45,072 bases of DNA from an uncultured Prevotellaceae bacterium (GTDB lineage Bacteria > Bacteroidota > Bacteroidia > Bacteroidales > Bacteroidaceae): positions 1 to 45,072 of the forward strand of contig CACZTJ010000005.1 of NCBI GenBank assembly GCA_902784065.1, given 5' to 3'. A program made the translations under genes and the position numbers. Under the pieces are notes generated by a model. The model was not told the origin of the DNA. It searched no databases and saw only the letters and a program-made list of their open reading frames with translations. Below are positions 7,748 to 16,221 of this stretch, piece by piece; positions within the stretch are counted from its first letter, which is position 1; each line of letters starts with the position of its first letter.

Positions 7748-9322
7748 TTATAACTCATTATTTTTCTCTTTCTCGTAGATATTCAGCATTTTGAAGGTGG
7801 CCTTGATGGCTGCCTCGGTCTGGTCGGCATCCAGTGCGCGGGTGCGGAAGATGCGTCCATTGTCGTTCCAGGTGATTACGGTCTGCACCAAGGCATCGGT
7901 GCGGCCTCCTGGCGGGATGCTCACCTGATAGTTCTGCAAAGCGGGAATCGTGCGGTCGAGGTACTTGCGGTAGATGTAGCGCAACGACTTCATAAAGGCA
8001 TTATACTGACCATCGCCCGTGGCACTGGCCTCGTAAGCCTGACCGTTGATCTCGACCTTGATATTAGCACCGGGCTTCAGACCGTAGGCGGTGGATACCA
8101 CATAGCTGACCAGCTTGACCTTATCCTCGGGGGCATCGTGCTTCAGCACATCACTCACGATGAAGGGCAGATCCTCCTGGGTGACGAGCTCTTTCTTATC
8201 GCCGAGCTCGGTGATACGCTGCGTGACGCGACGGGTCTGCTCGGGGGTGAGTTCAAGTCCCAGCTCCTCCAGGTTCTTCGCGATATTGGCCTTGCCGCTG
8301 TTCTTGCCCAGGGCATACTCGCGGCGACGTCCGAAGCGCTCCGGCACGAGTGCGTTCTGATAGAGCCCGTTTTTCTTGTCGCCATCGGCATGGACACCAG
8401 CCACCTGGGTGAAGACATTATCACCGATGATAGGCTGATTGGGGGCGACGGCGATACCACTATAGCTCTCCACGAGGCGCGAGATGTCGTTGAGCTTATC
8501 CTCCTGGATGTTCGTCTTGGCCTGAAACTGATCCTTGAGGATGACCTGCACACTCGACAGGGGGGCATTGCCACAGCGCTCGCCCAACCCATTGACGGTG
8601 ACATGAATACCCTTGGCACCACTGAGCACCGCTGCCAGCGAGTTGGATACCGCCAGATCGTAGTCGTTATGGGCGTGGAAATCGAAGTGGACATCGGGAT
8701 AGCGCTTGATCATCTTGCGGAAATACTCGATACACTGCAGGGGATTCATGATACCCAGGGTGTCGGGCAGCATGAAGCGGCGGATGCCACAGTCGCAGAG
8801 GGCGTCCATCAGCTGATAGACATATTGGAGCGAGTCCTTCATGCCGTTTGACCAGTCCTCGAGGTAGAGGTTGACGGAGAGCCCCTTCTCACGGGCATAG
8901 TGCACCTCACGACGGATATCTTCTATATGCTCCTCGGGCGTCTTCTGCAGCTGTTCCTGACAATGGCGCAACGAGCCTTTTGCCAGGAGGTTGATGGTTT
9001 TACAGCCACAGCTGAGCACCCAGTCGGCACTCTTGCCGCCATCCACGAACCCCAGCACCTCGACACGCTCGAGCTTGTCGATCTTCTCCGCATAGCGGCA
9101 GATCATGCTCACCGCCTCTTTCTCTCCCTCGGAGACACGGGCTGAGGCCACCTCGATGCGATCGACATTCAGGTCATGCAGCAGCATACGGGCTATCATG
9201 AGCTTCTCGTGGGGCAGGAAACTGACACCACTGGTTTGCTCACCATCGCGCAAGGTGGAGTCAAGGATCTCCACAAAAGGTCGGATGGACTTGTAATGGC
9301 TTACTTTCTCTTCTGTTCCCAT
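7748..9322 (-). CDS. cimA: Citramalate synthase-type 2-isopropylmalate synthase homologue
   Basis: A 524-residue second LeuA-family enzyme. It has the TIM-barrel start DSTLRDGEQTSGVSF, the metal-binding FHAHNDYDLAVSN, the GLGERCGNAPLSSV loop and a C-terminal LeuA-type allosteric domain (from about 385, with GDGQYNAFMKSLRYI). It is clearly divergent from the LeuA at 11299-12816 and most resembles CimA-type proteins. Those condense pyruvate with acetyl-CoA to (R)-citramalate, which LeuCD and LeuB turn into 2-oxobutyrate, the isoleucine precursor. The Ile codons in the operon leader support this. The start overlaps leuD by 22 bp. A second isopropylmalate synthase remains possible, since substrate specificity was not tested. 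Confidence 0.82.
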   Translation of the reverse strand: MGTEEKVSHYKSIRPFVEILDSTLRDGEQTSGVSFLPHEKLMIARMLLHDLNVDRIEVASARVSEGEKEAVSMICRYAEKIDKLERVEVLGFVDGGKSADWVLSCGCKTINLLAKGSLRHCQEQLQKTPEEHIEDIRREVHYAREKGLSVNLYLEDWSNGMKDSLQYVYQLMDALCDCGIRRFMLPDTLGIMNPLQCIEYFRKMIKRYPDVHFDFHAHNDYDLAVSNSLAAVLSGAKGIHVTVNGLGERCGNAPLSSVQVILKDQFQAKTNIQEDKLNDISRLVESYSGIAVAPNQPIIGDNVFTQVAGVHADGDKKNGLYQNALVPERFGRRREYALGKNSGKANIAKNLEELGLELTPEQTRRVTQRITELGDKKELVTQEDLPFIVSDVLKHDAPEDKVKLVSYVVSTAYGLKPGANIKVEINGQAYEASATGDGQYNAFMKSLRYIYRKYLDRTIPALQNYQVSIPPGGRTDALVQTVITWNDNGRIFRTRALDADQTEAAIKATFKMLNIYEKEKNNEL

Positions 9323-9897
9323 TGTATTGTCTTATCTTGATTCTGTACGAGGAAATCGATATCGTCGAGTCCGTTCATCAGACAGTGCTTCTTATAACCG
9401 TTGATCTCGAAATGCTCACTGGAGCCTGTGGCCTTGTTGGTGACAGTCTGATTGGGGAGATCGACCTCTACCTGAGTCTTGGGGTCGCGCTGGATGCTGG
9501 CAAAGAGTTCTGCCAGGAAACCCTCGCTCACCACAACGGGAAGCACGAAGTTGTTCAGCTCGTTGTTCTTATGGATATCGGCAAAGAAGGAGCTGATGAC
9601 CACACGGAAGCCATAACCGGCAATAGCCCAGGCCGCATGTTCGCGAGAGGAACCGGAACCGAAATTCTTGCCTGCCACGAGGATACAACCGCTATACGTG
9701 GGATCGTTGAGTACGAAATCGGGATTGGGGGTTCCATCGGCCTGATAGCGCCAGTCGCGGAACAGGTTGTCACCAAAGAATTTCTCCTCGCGAGTGGTCG
9801 CCTTGAGGAAGCGTGCCGGGATAATCTGGTCAGTATCCACATTCTCCAATGGCAACGGAACACAAGTGCTAGTAATTATATCGAATTTCTGTTTCAT
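9301..9897 (-). CDS. leuD: 3-isopropylmalate dehydratase small subunit
   Basis: A 198-residue subunit forming the swivelling domain of isopropylmalate isomerase with LeuC. Recognised by PLPLENVDTDQIIPARFL near the N terminus, FGSGSSREHAAWAI (substrate-binding Ser/Arg loop) and VVISSFFADIHKNN. The heterodimer isomerises 2- to 3-isopropylmalate, and probably also citramalate to 3-methylmalate. It sits 28 bp after leuC and overlaps cimA by 22 bp. Confidence 0.97.
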   Translation of the reverse strand: MKQKFDIITSTCVPLPLENVDTDQIIPARFLKATTREEKFFGDNLFRDWRYQADGTPNPDFVLNDPTYSGCILVAGKNFGSGSSREHAAWAIAGYGFRVVISSFFADIHKNNELNNFVLPVVVSEGFLAELFASIQRDPKTQVEVDLPNQTVTNKATGSSEHFEINGYKKHCLMNGLDDIDFLVQNQDKTIQWEQKRK

Positions 9898-9925
9898 CTT
9901 TATTTTGTTCTTATGTTCTTTTTAT

Positions 9926-11302
9926 CTAAAGAAATTCTCTTGGATCGGTAATGACGCCAGTTACGGCGCAAGCGGCTGCGACGAGGGGGGATGCAAGGAT
10001 CGTGCGGGCACCTGGTCCCTGACGACCTTCGAAATTTCGGTTAGAGGTAGAAACTGACAACTTGCCGGCAGGCACCTTGTCGTCGTTCATTGCCAGACAG
10101 GCCGAGCAGCCAGGCTGACGGATGGCGAAGCCTGCTGTCTCTAGCACCTTGTCGAGTCCCTCTTCACGGATCTGCTTATCGACAGCCCATGAGCCTGGTA
10201 CGAGCCAGGCGATGACATCAGCTGCCTTCTGGCGCCCTTTCACGATAGAGGCGAAGGCCCGGAAATCCTCGATACGTCCGTTGGTGCAGGCACCGAGGAA
10301 CACGTAATCGACCTTGGTACCCAACAGCTGCTGACCAGCCTTGAAGCCCATATAATGAAGCGCCTTCTCGAAATTGGCATCGCCAGCAGCAGGGATAGAC
10401 TCAGTGATACCGATGCCCATACCCGGGTTGGTGCCGTAGGTGATGCGAGGCTCAATGTCGGCAGCATCGAAGGAGAGCTCCTTGTCGAACACGGCATCAG
10501 GACCGCTCTGGAGCATCTTCCAATAGGCTACTGCCTGGTCCCAAGCCTCACCCTGAGGTGCATGCTCACGACCTTTCAGATAGGCAAAGGTGGTCTCATC
10601 AGGGGCTACAAATCCGCCACGGGCGCCCATCTCTATCGAGAGGTTACAGAGCGTGAGGCGCCCCTCCATCGAGAGGTTGCGCACCACGGAACCCGCATAC
10701 TCCACAAAATAGCCTGTTGCCCCCGAGGTGGTGAGCTGAGCCATGAGATAGAGCGCCACATCCTTGGCGGTGACACCCTTTTTCAGCGTGCCGTTGATGC
10801 TGATACGCATCGACTTGGGCTTCTGCTGGAGGATGCACTGCGAAGCCATCACCATCTCCACCTCTGAGGTGCCGATGCCGAAAGCCACAGCACCCATCGC
10901 CCCATGCGTGGAGGTGTGAGAGTCGCCACAGACAATCGTCATGCCGGGCAGCGAAAGGCCCTTCTCGGGACCTACCACGTGGATGATACCATTATCCTTC
11001 GACATCATGCCGTAATGCGTCAGTCCGAAGTCGGCAGCATTCTTTGCCAGCGTGTCCACCTGCTTCTTGGATACAGGATCCTCGATGGGCTTGTCCTGAT
11101 CGTGCGTGGGGGTATTATGATCCGGCATGCAATAGATCTGCGAGGGACGGAAGCACTTCAGGCCGCGTGCCCGCATGCCATCGAAAGCCTGGGGCGAGGT
11201 GACCTCATGACAGTAGAGGCGATCGATATACAACTGGGTGGGGCCATCGCTGACCTGCTGCACCACGTGCTGATCCCAGATCTTGTCAAACAGTGTGTTC
11301 AT
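9926..11302 (-). CDS. leuC: 3-isopropylmalate dehydratase large subunit
   Basis: A 458-residue aconitase-family subunit carrying the 4Fe-4S cluster. One cysteine is in [13 protein letters not shown] and two are in [14 protein letters not shown], the normal ligand set. [21 protein letters not shown] is the conserved substrate region. The start overlaps the leuA stop by 4 bp (ATGA), so the two are translationally coupled. The length matches the bacterial leuC family. Confidence 0.97.
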   Translation of the reverse strand: MNTLFDKIWDQHVVQQVSDGPTQLYIDRLYCHEVTSPQAFDGMRARGLKCFRPSQIYCMPDHNTPTHDQDKPIEDPVSKKQVDTLAKNAADFGLTHYGMMSKDNGIIHVVGPEKGLSLPGMTIVCGDSHTSTHGAMGAVAFGIGTSEVEMVMASQCILQQKPKSMRISINGTLKKGVTAKDVALYLMAQLTTSGATGYFVEYAGSVVRNLSMEGRLTLCNLSIEMGARGGFVAPDETTFAYLKGREHAPQGEAWDQAVAYWKMLQSGPDAVFDKELSFDAADIEPRITYGTNPGMGIGITESIPAAGDANFEKALHYMGFKAGQQLLGTKVDYVFLGACTNGRIEDFRAFASIVKGRQKAADVIAWLVPGSWAVDKQIREEGLDKVLETAGFAIRQPGCSACLAMNDDKVPAGKLSVSTSNRNFEGRQGPGARTILASPLVAAACAVTGVITDPREFL

Positions 11303-12816
11303 TCGTCTTCCTTTTTAAATTTGTTGATACAGTCGATATAGGCTTCAACAGAAGCTGTCACGATATCGGTGTTGGCACCGAAACCGTAATAGAGGGCACC
11401 ATCGTACTCCACCTGCATGTGGACCTTACCCACATCGTCGGAGCCTTTGGAGATGGCTTGGATGGTAAACTCCTTCAGCGTCATCTGCTTCATGATGATC
11501 TTCTTCAGAGCCTTGATGGCGGCATCGACAGGACCGTTGCCACTGGCAGCAGCCTCGAACTTCTGGCCGCTGATGTCGAGTCCGATAGAGGCCACGCTCT
11601 TCACACCCTTACCTGTAGTAACTTGTAGGAAATCGAGTCTAACTGCGTGGGTATCAGCGGTATCCGCACCAGCCAGCATCAACGCATCGGCATCGGTAAC
11701 CTCCTTCTTCTGGTCGGCCAGAATCAGGAACTTCTCATAGATCTTGTCGAGTTTCTCCTCAGGGAGATCCACACCGTTGACGTGCAGACGATGCTTCAGG
11801 GCGGCACGACCCGAACGGGCTGTCAATACGATGCTGTTGTCATCGATACCCACATCCTTGGGGTCCATAATCTCATAGGTATGCACATTCTTCAACACGC
11901 CATCCTGATGGATGCCGCTGGAATGGGCAAAGGCATTACGACCCACAATGGCCTTGTTAGGCTGCACTGGCATGTTCATCAAAGAAGACACCATGCGACT
12001 CGTGGGGTAAATCTTCGTGGTGTTGATATTGGTATCGATACCGATACCCTTGTGGCACTTCAGAATCATGGCTATCTCTTCGAGCGAGGTGTTACCGGCA
12101 CGCTCACCGATACCGTTGATGGTTACCTCCACCTGGCGTGCACCTGCCAGCACACCATTCAGGGTGTTGGCAGTAGCCATTCCCAAGTCGTTATGACAGT
12201 GGGTAGAGATAATGGCCTTGTCGATACCATCGACATGCTCTTTCAGATATTTAATCTTCTCATAGTACTCCTGTGGCAGACAGTAACCCGTGGTGTCGGG
12301 GATGTTCACAACGGTGGCACCGGCCTTGATAACAGCCTCAACCACTCGAGCCAGGTACTCGTTATCGGTGCGACCAGCATCCTCACAATAGAACTCCACA
12401 TCATCGACAAAGCGCTTGGCATACTTCGTGGCAGCGACAGCACGCTCGATAATCTCCTCACGGGTGGAGTTGAACTTGTACATGATGTGCTCATCGCTGG
12501 TGCCGATACCTGTGTGGATACGCTTGTGCTTAGCATATTTCAGGGCTTCGAAAGCCACATCGATGTCACGCTCCACAGCACGGGTCAGGGCACAGATCAC
12601 CGGCCATGTAACGGCCTTTGAGATCTCAATAACGGAATTGAAGTCGCCCGGCGACGAAATAGGGAATCCTGCTTCGATCACATCCACACCCAACTGCTCA
12701 AGCGCCTTTGCCACCTGAATCTTCTCTACGGTGTTCAACTGGCATCCTGGCACCTGTTCGCCGTCACGGAGCGTTGTGTCGAAAATAAACAATCTGTCAC
12801 TCATCTTTTCAATCAA
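11299..12816 (-). CDS. leuA: 2-isopropylmalate synthase
   Basis: A 505-residue enzyme that condenses acetyl-CoA with 2-oxoisovalerate, the first committed step of leucine synthesis. Motifs are [30 protein letters not shown] (metal-binding HxH), [15 protein letters not shown] and [15 protein letters not shown]. The C-terminal regulatory domain (from about 385) is present, so leucine feedback inhibition is likely. It is the first structural gene of the operon. The 5' leader with an attenuator lies between its start and the promoter at 13029-13060. Confidence 0.96.
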   Translation of the reverse strand: MIEKMSDRLFIFDTTLRDGEQVPGCQLNTVEKIQVAKALEQLGVDVIEAGFPISSPGDFNSVIEISKAVTWPVICALTRAVERDIDVAFEALKYAKHKRIHTGIGTSDEHIMYKFNSTREEIIERAVAATKYAKRFVDDVEFYCEDAGRTDNEYLARVVEAVIKAGATVVNIPDTTGYCLPQEYYEKIKYLKEHVDGIDKAIISTHCHNDLGMATANTLNGVLAGARQVEVTINGIGERAGNTSLEEIAMILKCHKGIGIDTNINTTKIYPTSRMVSSLMNMPVQPNKAIVGRNAFAHSSGIHQDGVLKNVHTYEIMDPKDVGIDDNSIVLTARSGRAALKHRLHVNGVDLPEEKLDKIYEKFLILADQKKEVTDADALMLAGADTADTHAVRLDFLQVTTGKGVKSVASIGLDISGQKFEAAASGNGPVDAAIKALKKIIMKQMTLKEFTIQAISKGSDDVGKVHMQVEYDGALYYGFGANTDIVTASVEAYIDCINKFKKEDE

Positions 12817-12859
12817 TCTAATGTTACGTTTGTATTTGGTTTACTTTATCTGTTCAAAG

Positions 12860-12893
12860 AAAAAGCCTTTCACACTCGGAAGTGAGAAAGGCT
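12860..12893 (-). terminator. Attenuator terminator of the leu operon
   Basis: Read on the minus strand, AGCCTTTCTCACT (12893-12881), a TCCG loop and AGTGTGAAAGGCT (12876-12864) form a 13-bp stem with one mismatch, followed by a U run (12864-12860). It lies 44 bp upstream of the leuA start codon, inside the transcript, so it can only be regulatory. Confidence 0.88.
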
Positions 12894-12945
12894 ATTCTAT
12901 ATTCAGTTTCAGCATCTGACCTATATACATGCCCTGTCACTTCCG
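12877..12945 (-). promoter_or_regulatory. Predicted antiterminator pairing of the leu leader
   Basis: CGGAAGTGA at 12945-12937 (within leader-peptide codons 19-22) is exactly complementary to TCACTTCCG at 12885-12877, which is the end of the 5' arm plus the loop of the terminator. The 9-bp duplex would break the terminator. A ribosome held at the upstream Leu/Ile codons leaves 12937-12945 free to pair, whereas one that reaches the stop codon at 12921-12923 covers it. Confidence 0.75.
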
Positions 12946-13001
12946 CCTGCTCCCTGCAGTCGAATAATAATAAGGCCGTTAAGTAGATTCAGACTCTTCA
13001 T
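12921..13001 (-). CDS. leu operon leader peptide (Leu/Ile-rich)
   Basis: A 26-codon ORF starting at ATG 13001 and ending in TAG at 12923-12921. It begins MKSLNLLNGLIIIRL and ends SDRACI. Five codons are leucine (positions 4, 6, 7, 10, 15) and four are isoleucine, with three consecutive ATT at 11-13. Such a run in a 26-residue peptide just before a terminator is the hallmark of translation-coupled attenuation. It begins about 20 nt after the predicted transcription start. Because the operon encodes both leucine synthesis and a probable citramalate synthase, sensing both charged tRNA-Leu and tRNA-Ile is plausible. The peptide itself probably has no function after synthesis. Confidence 0.85.
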   Translation of the reverse strand: MKSLNLLNGLIIIRLQGAGGSDRACI

Positions 13002-13028
13002 ACTTGATCTTTTTTCTAATTTCGGCTG

Positions 13029-13060
13029 CAAAAGTAAACATTTTCATTGGAACAAACAAA
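13029..13060 (-). promoter_or_regulatory. leu operon promoter
   Basis: On the minus strand, TTTG (13060-13057) and TACTTTTG (13036-13029) are separated by exactly 20 bp, matching both boxes of the Bacteroidota consensus. Transcription should start near 13022, just upstream of the leader peptide. Confidence 0.8.
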
Positions 13061-13123
13061 TAATTCGTAACATTTTTGTCTAAAAAACTATCATTTTATC
13101 GTTTTTTGGGCGATTTTTGCTTA

Positions 13124-14308
13124 TTATTTATTAGCTTTTTGATAGATCTTTCGCATATCGTCGGCAGCCAGAACCTCCATCGCACCTAAGGTGAGTTTGC
13201 CGCCTCGGCTGCATTTCTCTACCATGATGTTGATCTCGTCGTCGGTCATCTGACGGCCTATCAGCTGCGGAACGCTTATCGGCATGCCGATAGAGCTGAA
13301 GAAGGTCTCGGCAGCCTCGATGCCTTGCAGGGCTGTAGCCTTAGCATCGGTAAAATCCTGATGCACACCCATCACGTTGACGGCAAACTGCACGAAACGG
13401 TTCAGATGCTTATCCATCACATAGCGGGCCCATGAGCCCCAGATGGCAGCAAGACCAGCACCATGCGTCACACCGAAGAGTCCGCTCAGCTCGTGCTCTA
13501 GTTTGTGGCTGGCAAAGTCCTTCTCGGTGCCGCACTCCGTCAGATCATTATGCGACAGAGAGCTGGCCCACATGATGGCAGCACGATTAGGATAGTCCTC
13601 AGGATTCTTCAGCACCTTGGGAGTGGCTTCCTTCACCGTACGCAACAGGGCTTCAGCAATGGCATCGGTCAGCAGGGCATCCTCATATTTCGAGAAATAG
13701 CGCTCCATCGTATGCATCATGATATCCACAGCACCTGCAGCCGTCTGGTAAGGTGGCAAGGTATAGGTGCGCTCAGGATTCATAATGGCAAACTTACAAC
13801 GGCACAGGTCGCTGTTAAAACCACGCTTCAGCATACCCTCATCGTTGGTAACCACACAACTCGACGACATCTCTGAGCCTGCAGCAGGTATCGTCAGGAT
13901 AACACCAATCGGTAAGCAGGCCTGCGGAACAGCCTTGTTATCCCAGAAGTCCCACACATCACCAGCATAGCCGGCACCATAGCCGATGGCCTTTGAGGAG
14001 TCGATAACAGAGCCACCACCAACAGCGAGGATGAAATTCACGTGTTCTTTGCGACAGAGTTCGATACCCTCACGTACTTTCGAGAGCAACGGATTGGGTA
14101 CTACCCCACCCAACTCAACATAAGGGATACCAGCCTCTGTGAGCATCTTCTCGACCTTATCCAGCAATCCTGATTTGCGGGCACTGCCACCACCATAGTG
14201 TACCAATACCTTACCGCCACCATAACGCTGAATCAACTGTGGAAGTTTTTCTTCCGACTCGCGTCCGAACACCACTTGGGTCGGTGCATAGAAATTGAAG
14301 TCCTTCAT
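13124..14308 (-). CDS. Iron-containing alcohol dehydrogenase (YqhD/BDH-like)
   Basis: A 394-residue group III alcohol dehydrogenase. The N-terminal dinucleotide-binding domain carries VHYGGGSARKSGL and VGGGSVIDSSKA. The C-terminal helical domain holds the metal ligands in AGAVDIMMHTMERYF (Asp and His) and HKLEHELSGLFGVTHGAGLA (two His). WASSLSHNDLTECG and overall length match NADPH-dependent butanol/aldehyde reductases such as YqhD and BdhA. It probably reduces short-chain aldehydes in the cytosol; the substrate cannot be set from sequence. It is monocistronic and divergent from the GH25 gene. No convincing terminator is seen in the 63 bp between its stop and the leu promoter. Confidence 0.9.
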   Translation of the reverse strand: MKDFNFYAPTQVVFGRESEEKLPQLIQRYGGGKVLVHYGGGSARKSGLLDKVEKMLTEAGIPYVELGGVVPNPLLSKVREGIELCRKEHVNFILAVGGGSVIDSSKAIGYGAGYAGDVWDFWDNKAVPQACLPIGVILTIPAAGSEMSSSCVVTNDEGMLKRGFNSDLCRCKFAIMNPERTYTLPPYQTAAGAVDIMMHTMERYFSKYEDALLTDAIAEALLRTVKEATPKVLKNPEDYPNRAAIMWASSLSHNDLTECGTEKDFASHKLEHELSGLFGVTHGAGLAAIWGSWARYVMDKHLNRFVQFAVNVMGVHQDFTDAKATALQGIEAAETFFSSIGMPISVPQLIGRQMTDDEINIMVEKCSRGGKLTLGAMEVLAADDMRKIYQKANK

Positions 14309-14338
14309 ACCTTATTATATATTAGTTTGTTTTGTTGG

Positions 14339-14398
14339 CAAAGATACGAAAAATTTTCTTTTCACCACGCATTTTCTAAATTATTTATATTATCTTTG
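14339..14398. promoter_or_regulatory. Divergent -7 boxes between alcohol dehydrogenase and lysozyme genes
   Basis: CAAAGATA (14339-14346) is TATCTTTG on the minus strand, serving 13124-14308. TATCTTTG (14391-14398) serves the plus-strand gene at 14410. Neither has a clear TTTG at -33. The plus box ends 11 bp before the ATG, so the 5' UTR would be only about 5-7 nt. Confidence 0.55.
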
Positions 14399-14409
14399 CA
14401 CCCAGAAAG

Positions 14410-15735
14410 ATGAAAAAGACATTATTATATATTACCTTACCTTTTGTGGTACTGATAGGTGCCACCTACGCACTCCCCCGCCCTGCGAAGGCAAGCAAGG
14501 CAAGTATCACAATCCCGAGCAGACTCAGTACCCCCAGTAAGGCCGATAAACCAAGCGATTTTACCAGCAGTCCCAAGGTTCAGGCAGAGATCAAATACTA
14601 TCTGGATCGCCACAACGTGCAAGACGAAGGTTATGAGATGGTGATAGGCTTCATTGACGGTAAACGCCACCATATAGACATCAACCCACACGTGACGCTG
14701 AGAAACGTCGGTACCTGGAAGGATTATTCCCGTGAGGGGACGGTGATCACCCTCGACACTTTGGGAAGAACCATCCTGGCAGTGTGTCAGGCTGATACGA
14801 TTGTGACAGCTATCAGGGCTGACAAAGAAGGCACCTACCAAGGTGATTTCTCACAGACAGGCGCCAGCGGGCACGGCTCGTATCTGGCTGCCAACGGCAA
14901 CTATTACGAGGGGCGCTGGGAACAGGACAAGAAACAGGGCTTCGGACTGGAGATGGTGTTGGCAGATAGTCTGAATCCTCGTCTGCGTGTGGGCGAATGG
15001 CGCAAGAACCGATTCATGGGTGAACGCATGAGATATACCTCAGAACGTATCTACGGCATCGACATTGCCAGATATCAGCATGGTAAAGGTCGCAAGCCGG
15101 CACCGATCCTCTGGGATCAGCTGCGAATCACACATGTGGGCAAGAACGGTAGTCAGAACGTGAGGGGCAAGGCCGACTATCCCGTATCGTTTGTATATAT
15201 CAAATCAACTGAAGGCACCACCGTGCGTAACAAGTTCTACGTGAACGATTATGCCCAGGCCCGTAAACATGGGATCCGTGCAGGTGCCTACCATTTCTTT
15301 TCGACGAAAACCTCTGGCGCTGCCCAGGCTAAGCACTTTATCCGTAACACGCTGTTCCGTGAGGGTGATCTGCCTCCTGTGCTCGATGTGGAGCCCAGCA
15401 AGGCGCAGATCCAGCAGATGGGTGGCCCTGAAGCAATGTTCCGTCATATCCTCGTATGGCTCAAAGCCATAGAGCAATGGACGGGTGTAAAACCGGTGCT
15501 CTACGTGAACCAGATGTTTGTAAACAACTACCTCTCAGACCAGGAAGACCTGAAGCGTGACTATCGTGTGTGGATAGCCCGTTACAGCGAGTATAAGCCT
15601 GACGTGAGACTGACCTACTGGCAGCTTTGTCCCGACGGGCGAGTAGCTGGTATCCAGGGGGATGTGGATATCAATGTGTTCAACGGCTATCAGAGCCAGT
15701 TTGACGAGTTTGTCGCTAACGAAACGATCAAATAA
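14410..15735 (+). CDS. GH25 muramidase with MORN-like repeats
   Basis: A 441-residue exported or membrane-anchored protein with an N-terminal hydrophobic segment (about 5-22). The central region (about 145-215) has MORN-like repeats, for example NGNYYEGRWEQDKKQGFG. The C-terminal half is a glycoside hydrolase family 25 lysozyme domain, with YGIDIARYQHG, VYIKSTEGTT and PPVLDVEPS containing the acidic catalytic residues. GH25 enzymes cut the MurNAc-GlcNAc bond of peptidoglycan. It may remodel the cell's own wall or act on other bacteria. The next gene, rlmH, starts 3 bp after its stop. Confidence 0.9.
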   Translation: MKKTLLYITLPFVVLIGATYALPRPAKASKASITIPSRLSTPSKADKPSDFTSSPKVQAEIKYYLDRHNVQDEGYEMVIGFIDGKRHHIDINPHVTLRNVGTWKDYSREGTVITLDTLGRTILAVCQADTIVTAIRADKEGTYQGDFSQTGASGHGSYLAANGNYYEGRWEQDKKQGFGLEMVLADSLNPRLRVGEWRKNRFMGERMRYTSERIYGIDIARYQHGKGRKPAPILWDQLRITHVGKNGSQNVRGKADYPVSFVYIKSTEGTTVRNKFYVNDYAQARKHGIRAGAYHFFSTKTSGAAQAKHFIRNTLFREGDLPPVLDVEPSKAQIQQMGGPEAMFRHILVWLKAIEQWTGVKPVLYVNQMFVNNYLSDQEDLKRDYRVWIARYSEYKPDVRLTYWQLCPDGRVAGIQGDVDINVFNGYQSQFDEFVANETIK

Positions 15736-15738
15736 GGT

Positions 15739-16209
15739 ATGAAGACGCTGCTGATTCTCGTTGGCAAGACCACAGACAAGCATTTCCAGGCAGGCATTAC
15801 GGACTACGTGGAACGCATCGGGCACTATATGCCCTTTGAGCTGGTGACCATCCCTGAACTCAAGAACACGAAGAGCTTGTCGGAAGAACAGCAGAAGACT
15901 GCCGAGGGGGAGCTGATCCTGAAACAGATACAACCGTCTGATACGGTAGTGCTGCTGGATGAGCACGGACAGCAGCTGCGCAGCATCGAGTTTGCCCGCT
16001 GGCTGGAGCAGAAACGGAACACAGCCCGCAGGCTGATTTTCGTCATCGGAGGTCCCTACGGCTTCTCACCAGCTGTCTATGCACGTGCCAACGAACAGCT
16101 GTCGCTCTCGAAAATGACGTTCTCACACCAGATGATCAGGCTGGTGTTTACCGAACAGATCTATCGTGCCTGCACCATCATCAAAGGCGAGCCTTATCAC
16201 CACGAATAA
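15739..16209 (+). CDS. rlmH: 23S rRNA (pseudouridine-1915-N3)-methyltransferase
   Basis: A 156-residue SPOUT-class methyltransferase that methylates pseudouridine 1915 in helix 69 of 23S rRNA on assembled ribosomes. The C-terminal knot is typical: VIGGPYGFSPAVYARANEQL, LSKMTFSHQM and the terminal YRACTIIKGEPYHHE. Length and end match the family exactly. It lies between the lysozyme and the DUF5103 gene with spacings of 3 and 12 bp, so the three are cotranscribed. Confidence 0.97.
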   Translation: MKTLLILVGKTTDKHFQAGITDYVERIGHYMPFELVTIPELKNTKSLSEEQQKTAEGELILKQIQPSDTVVLLDEHGQQLRSIEFARWLEQKRNTARRLIFVIGGPYGFSPAVYARANEQLSLSKMTFSHQMIRLVFTEQIYRACTIIKGEPYHHE

Positions 16210-16221
16210 AGTTACTGGCGT

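Noticed and set aside
8138-8851. Long plus-strand open frame of 237 codons
   Set aside because: It is antisense to the conserved catalytic region of the cimA-like gene and has no family resemblance. Similar antisense frames at 10355-10867 and 11647-12621 are shadows of leuC and leuA.
12855-12900. Reading the leu-leader hairpin as an ordinary terminator of a neighbouring gene
   Set aside because: It lies between the leu promoter and leuA on the same strand and is preceded by the Leu/Ile-rich peptide, so it is inside the leu transcript.
12817-13028. A metabolite riboswitch (for example a T-box or SAM class) in the leu leader
   Set aside because: No conserved riboswitch core is visible, and the peptide plus complementary segments explain the leader without one.
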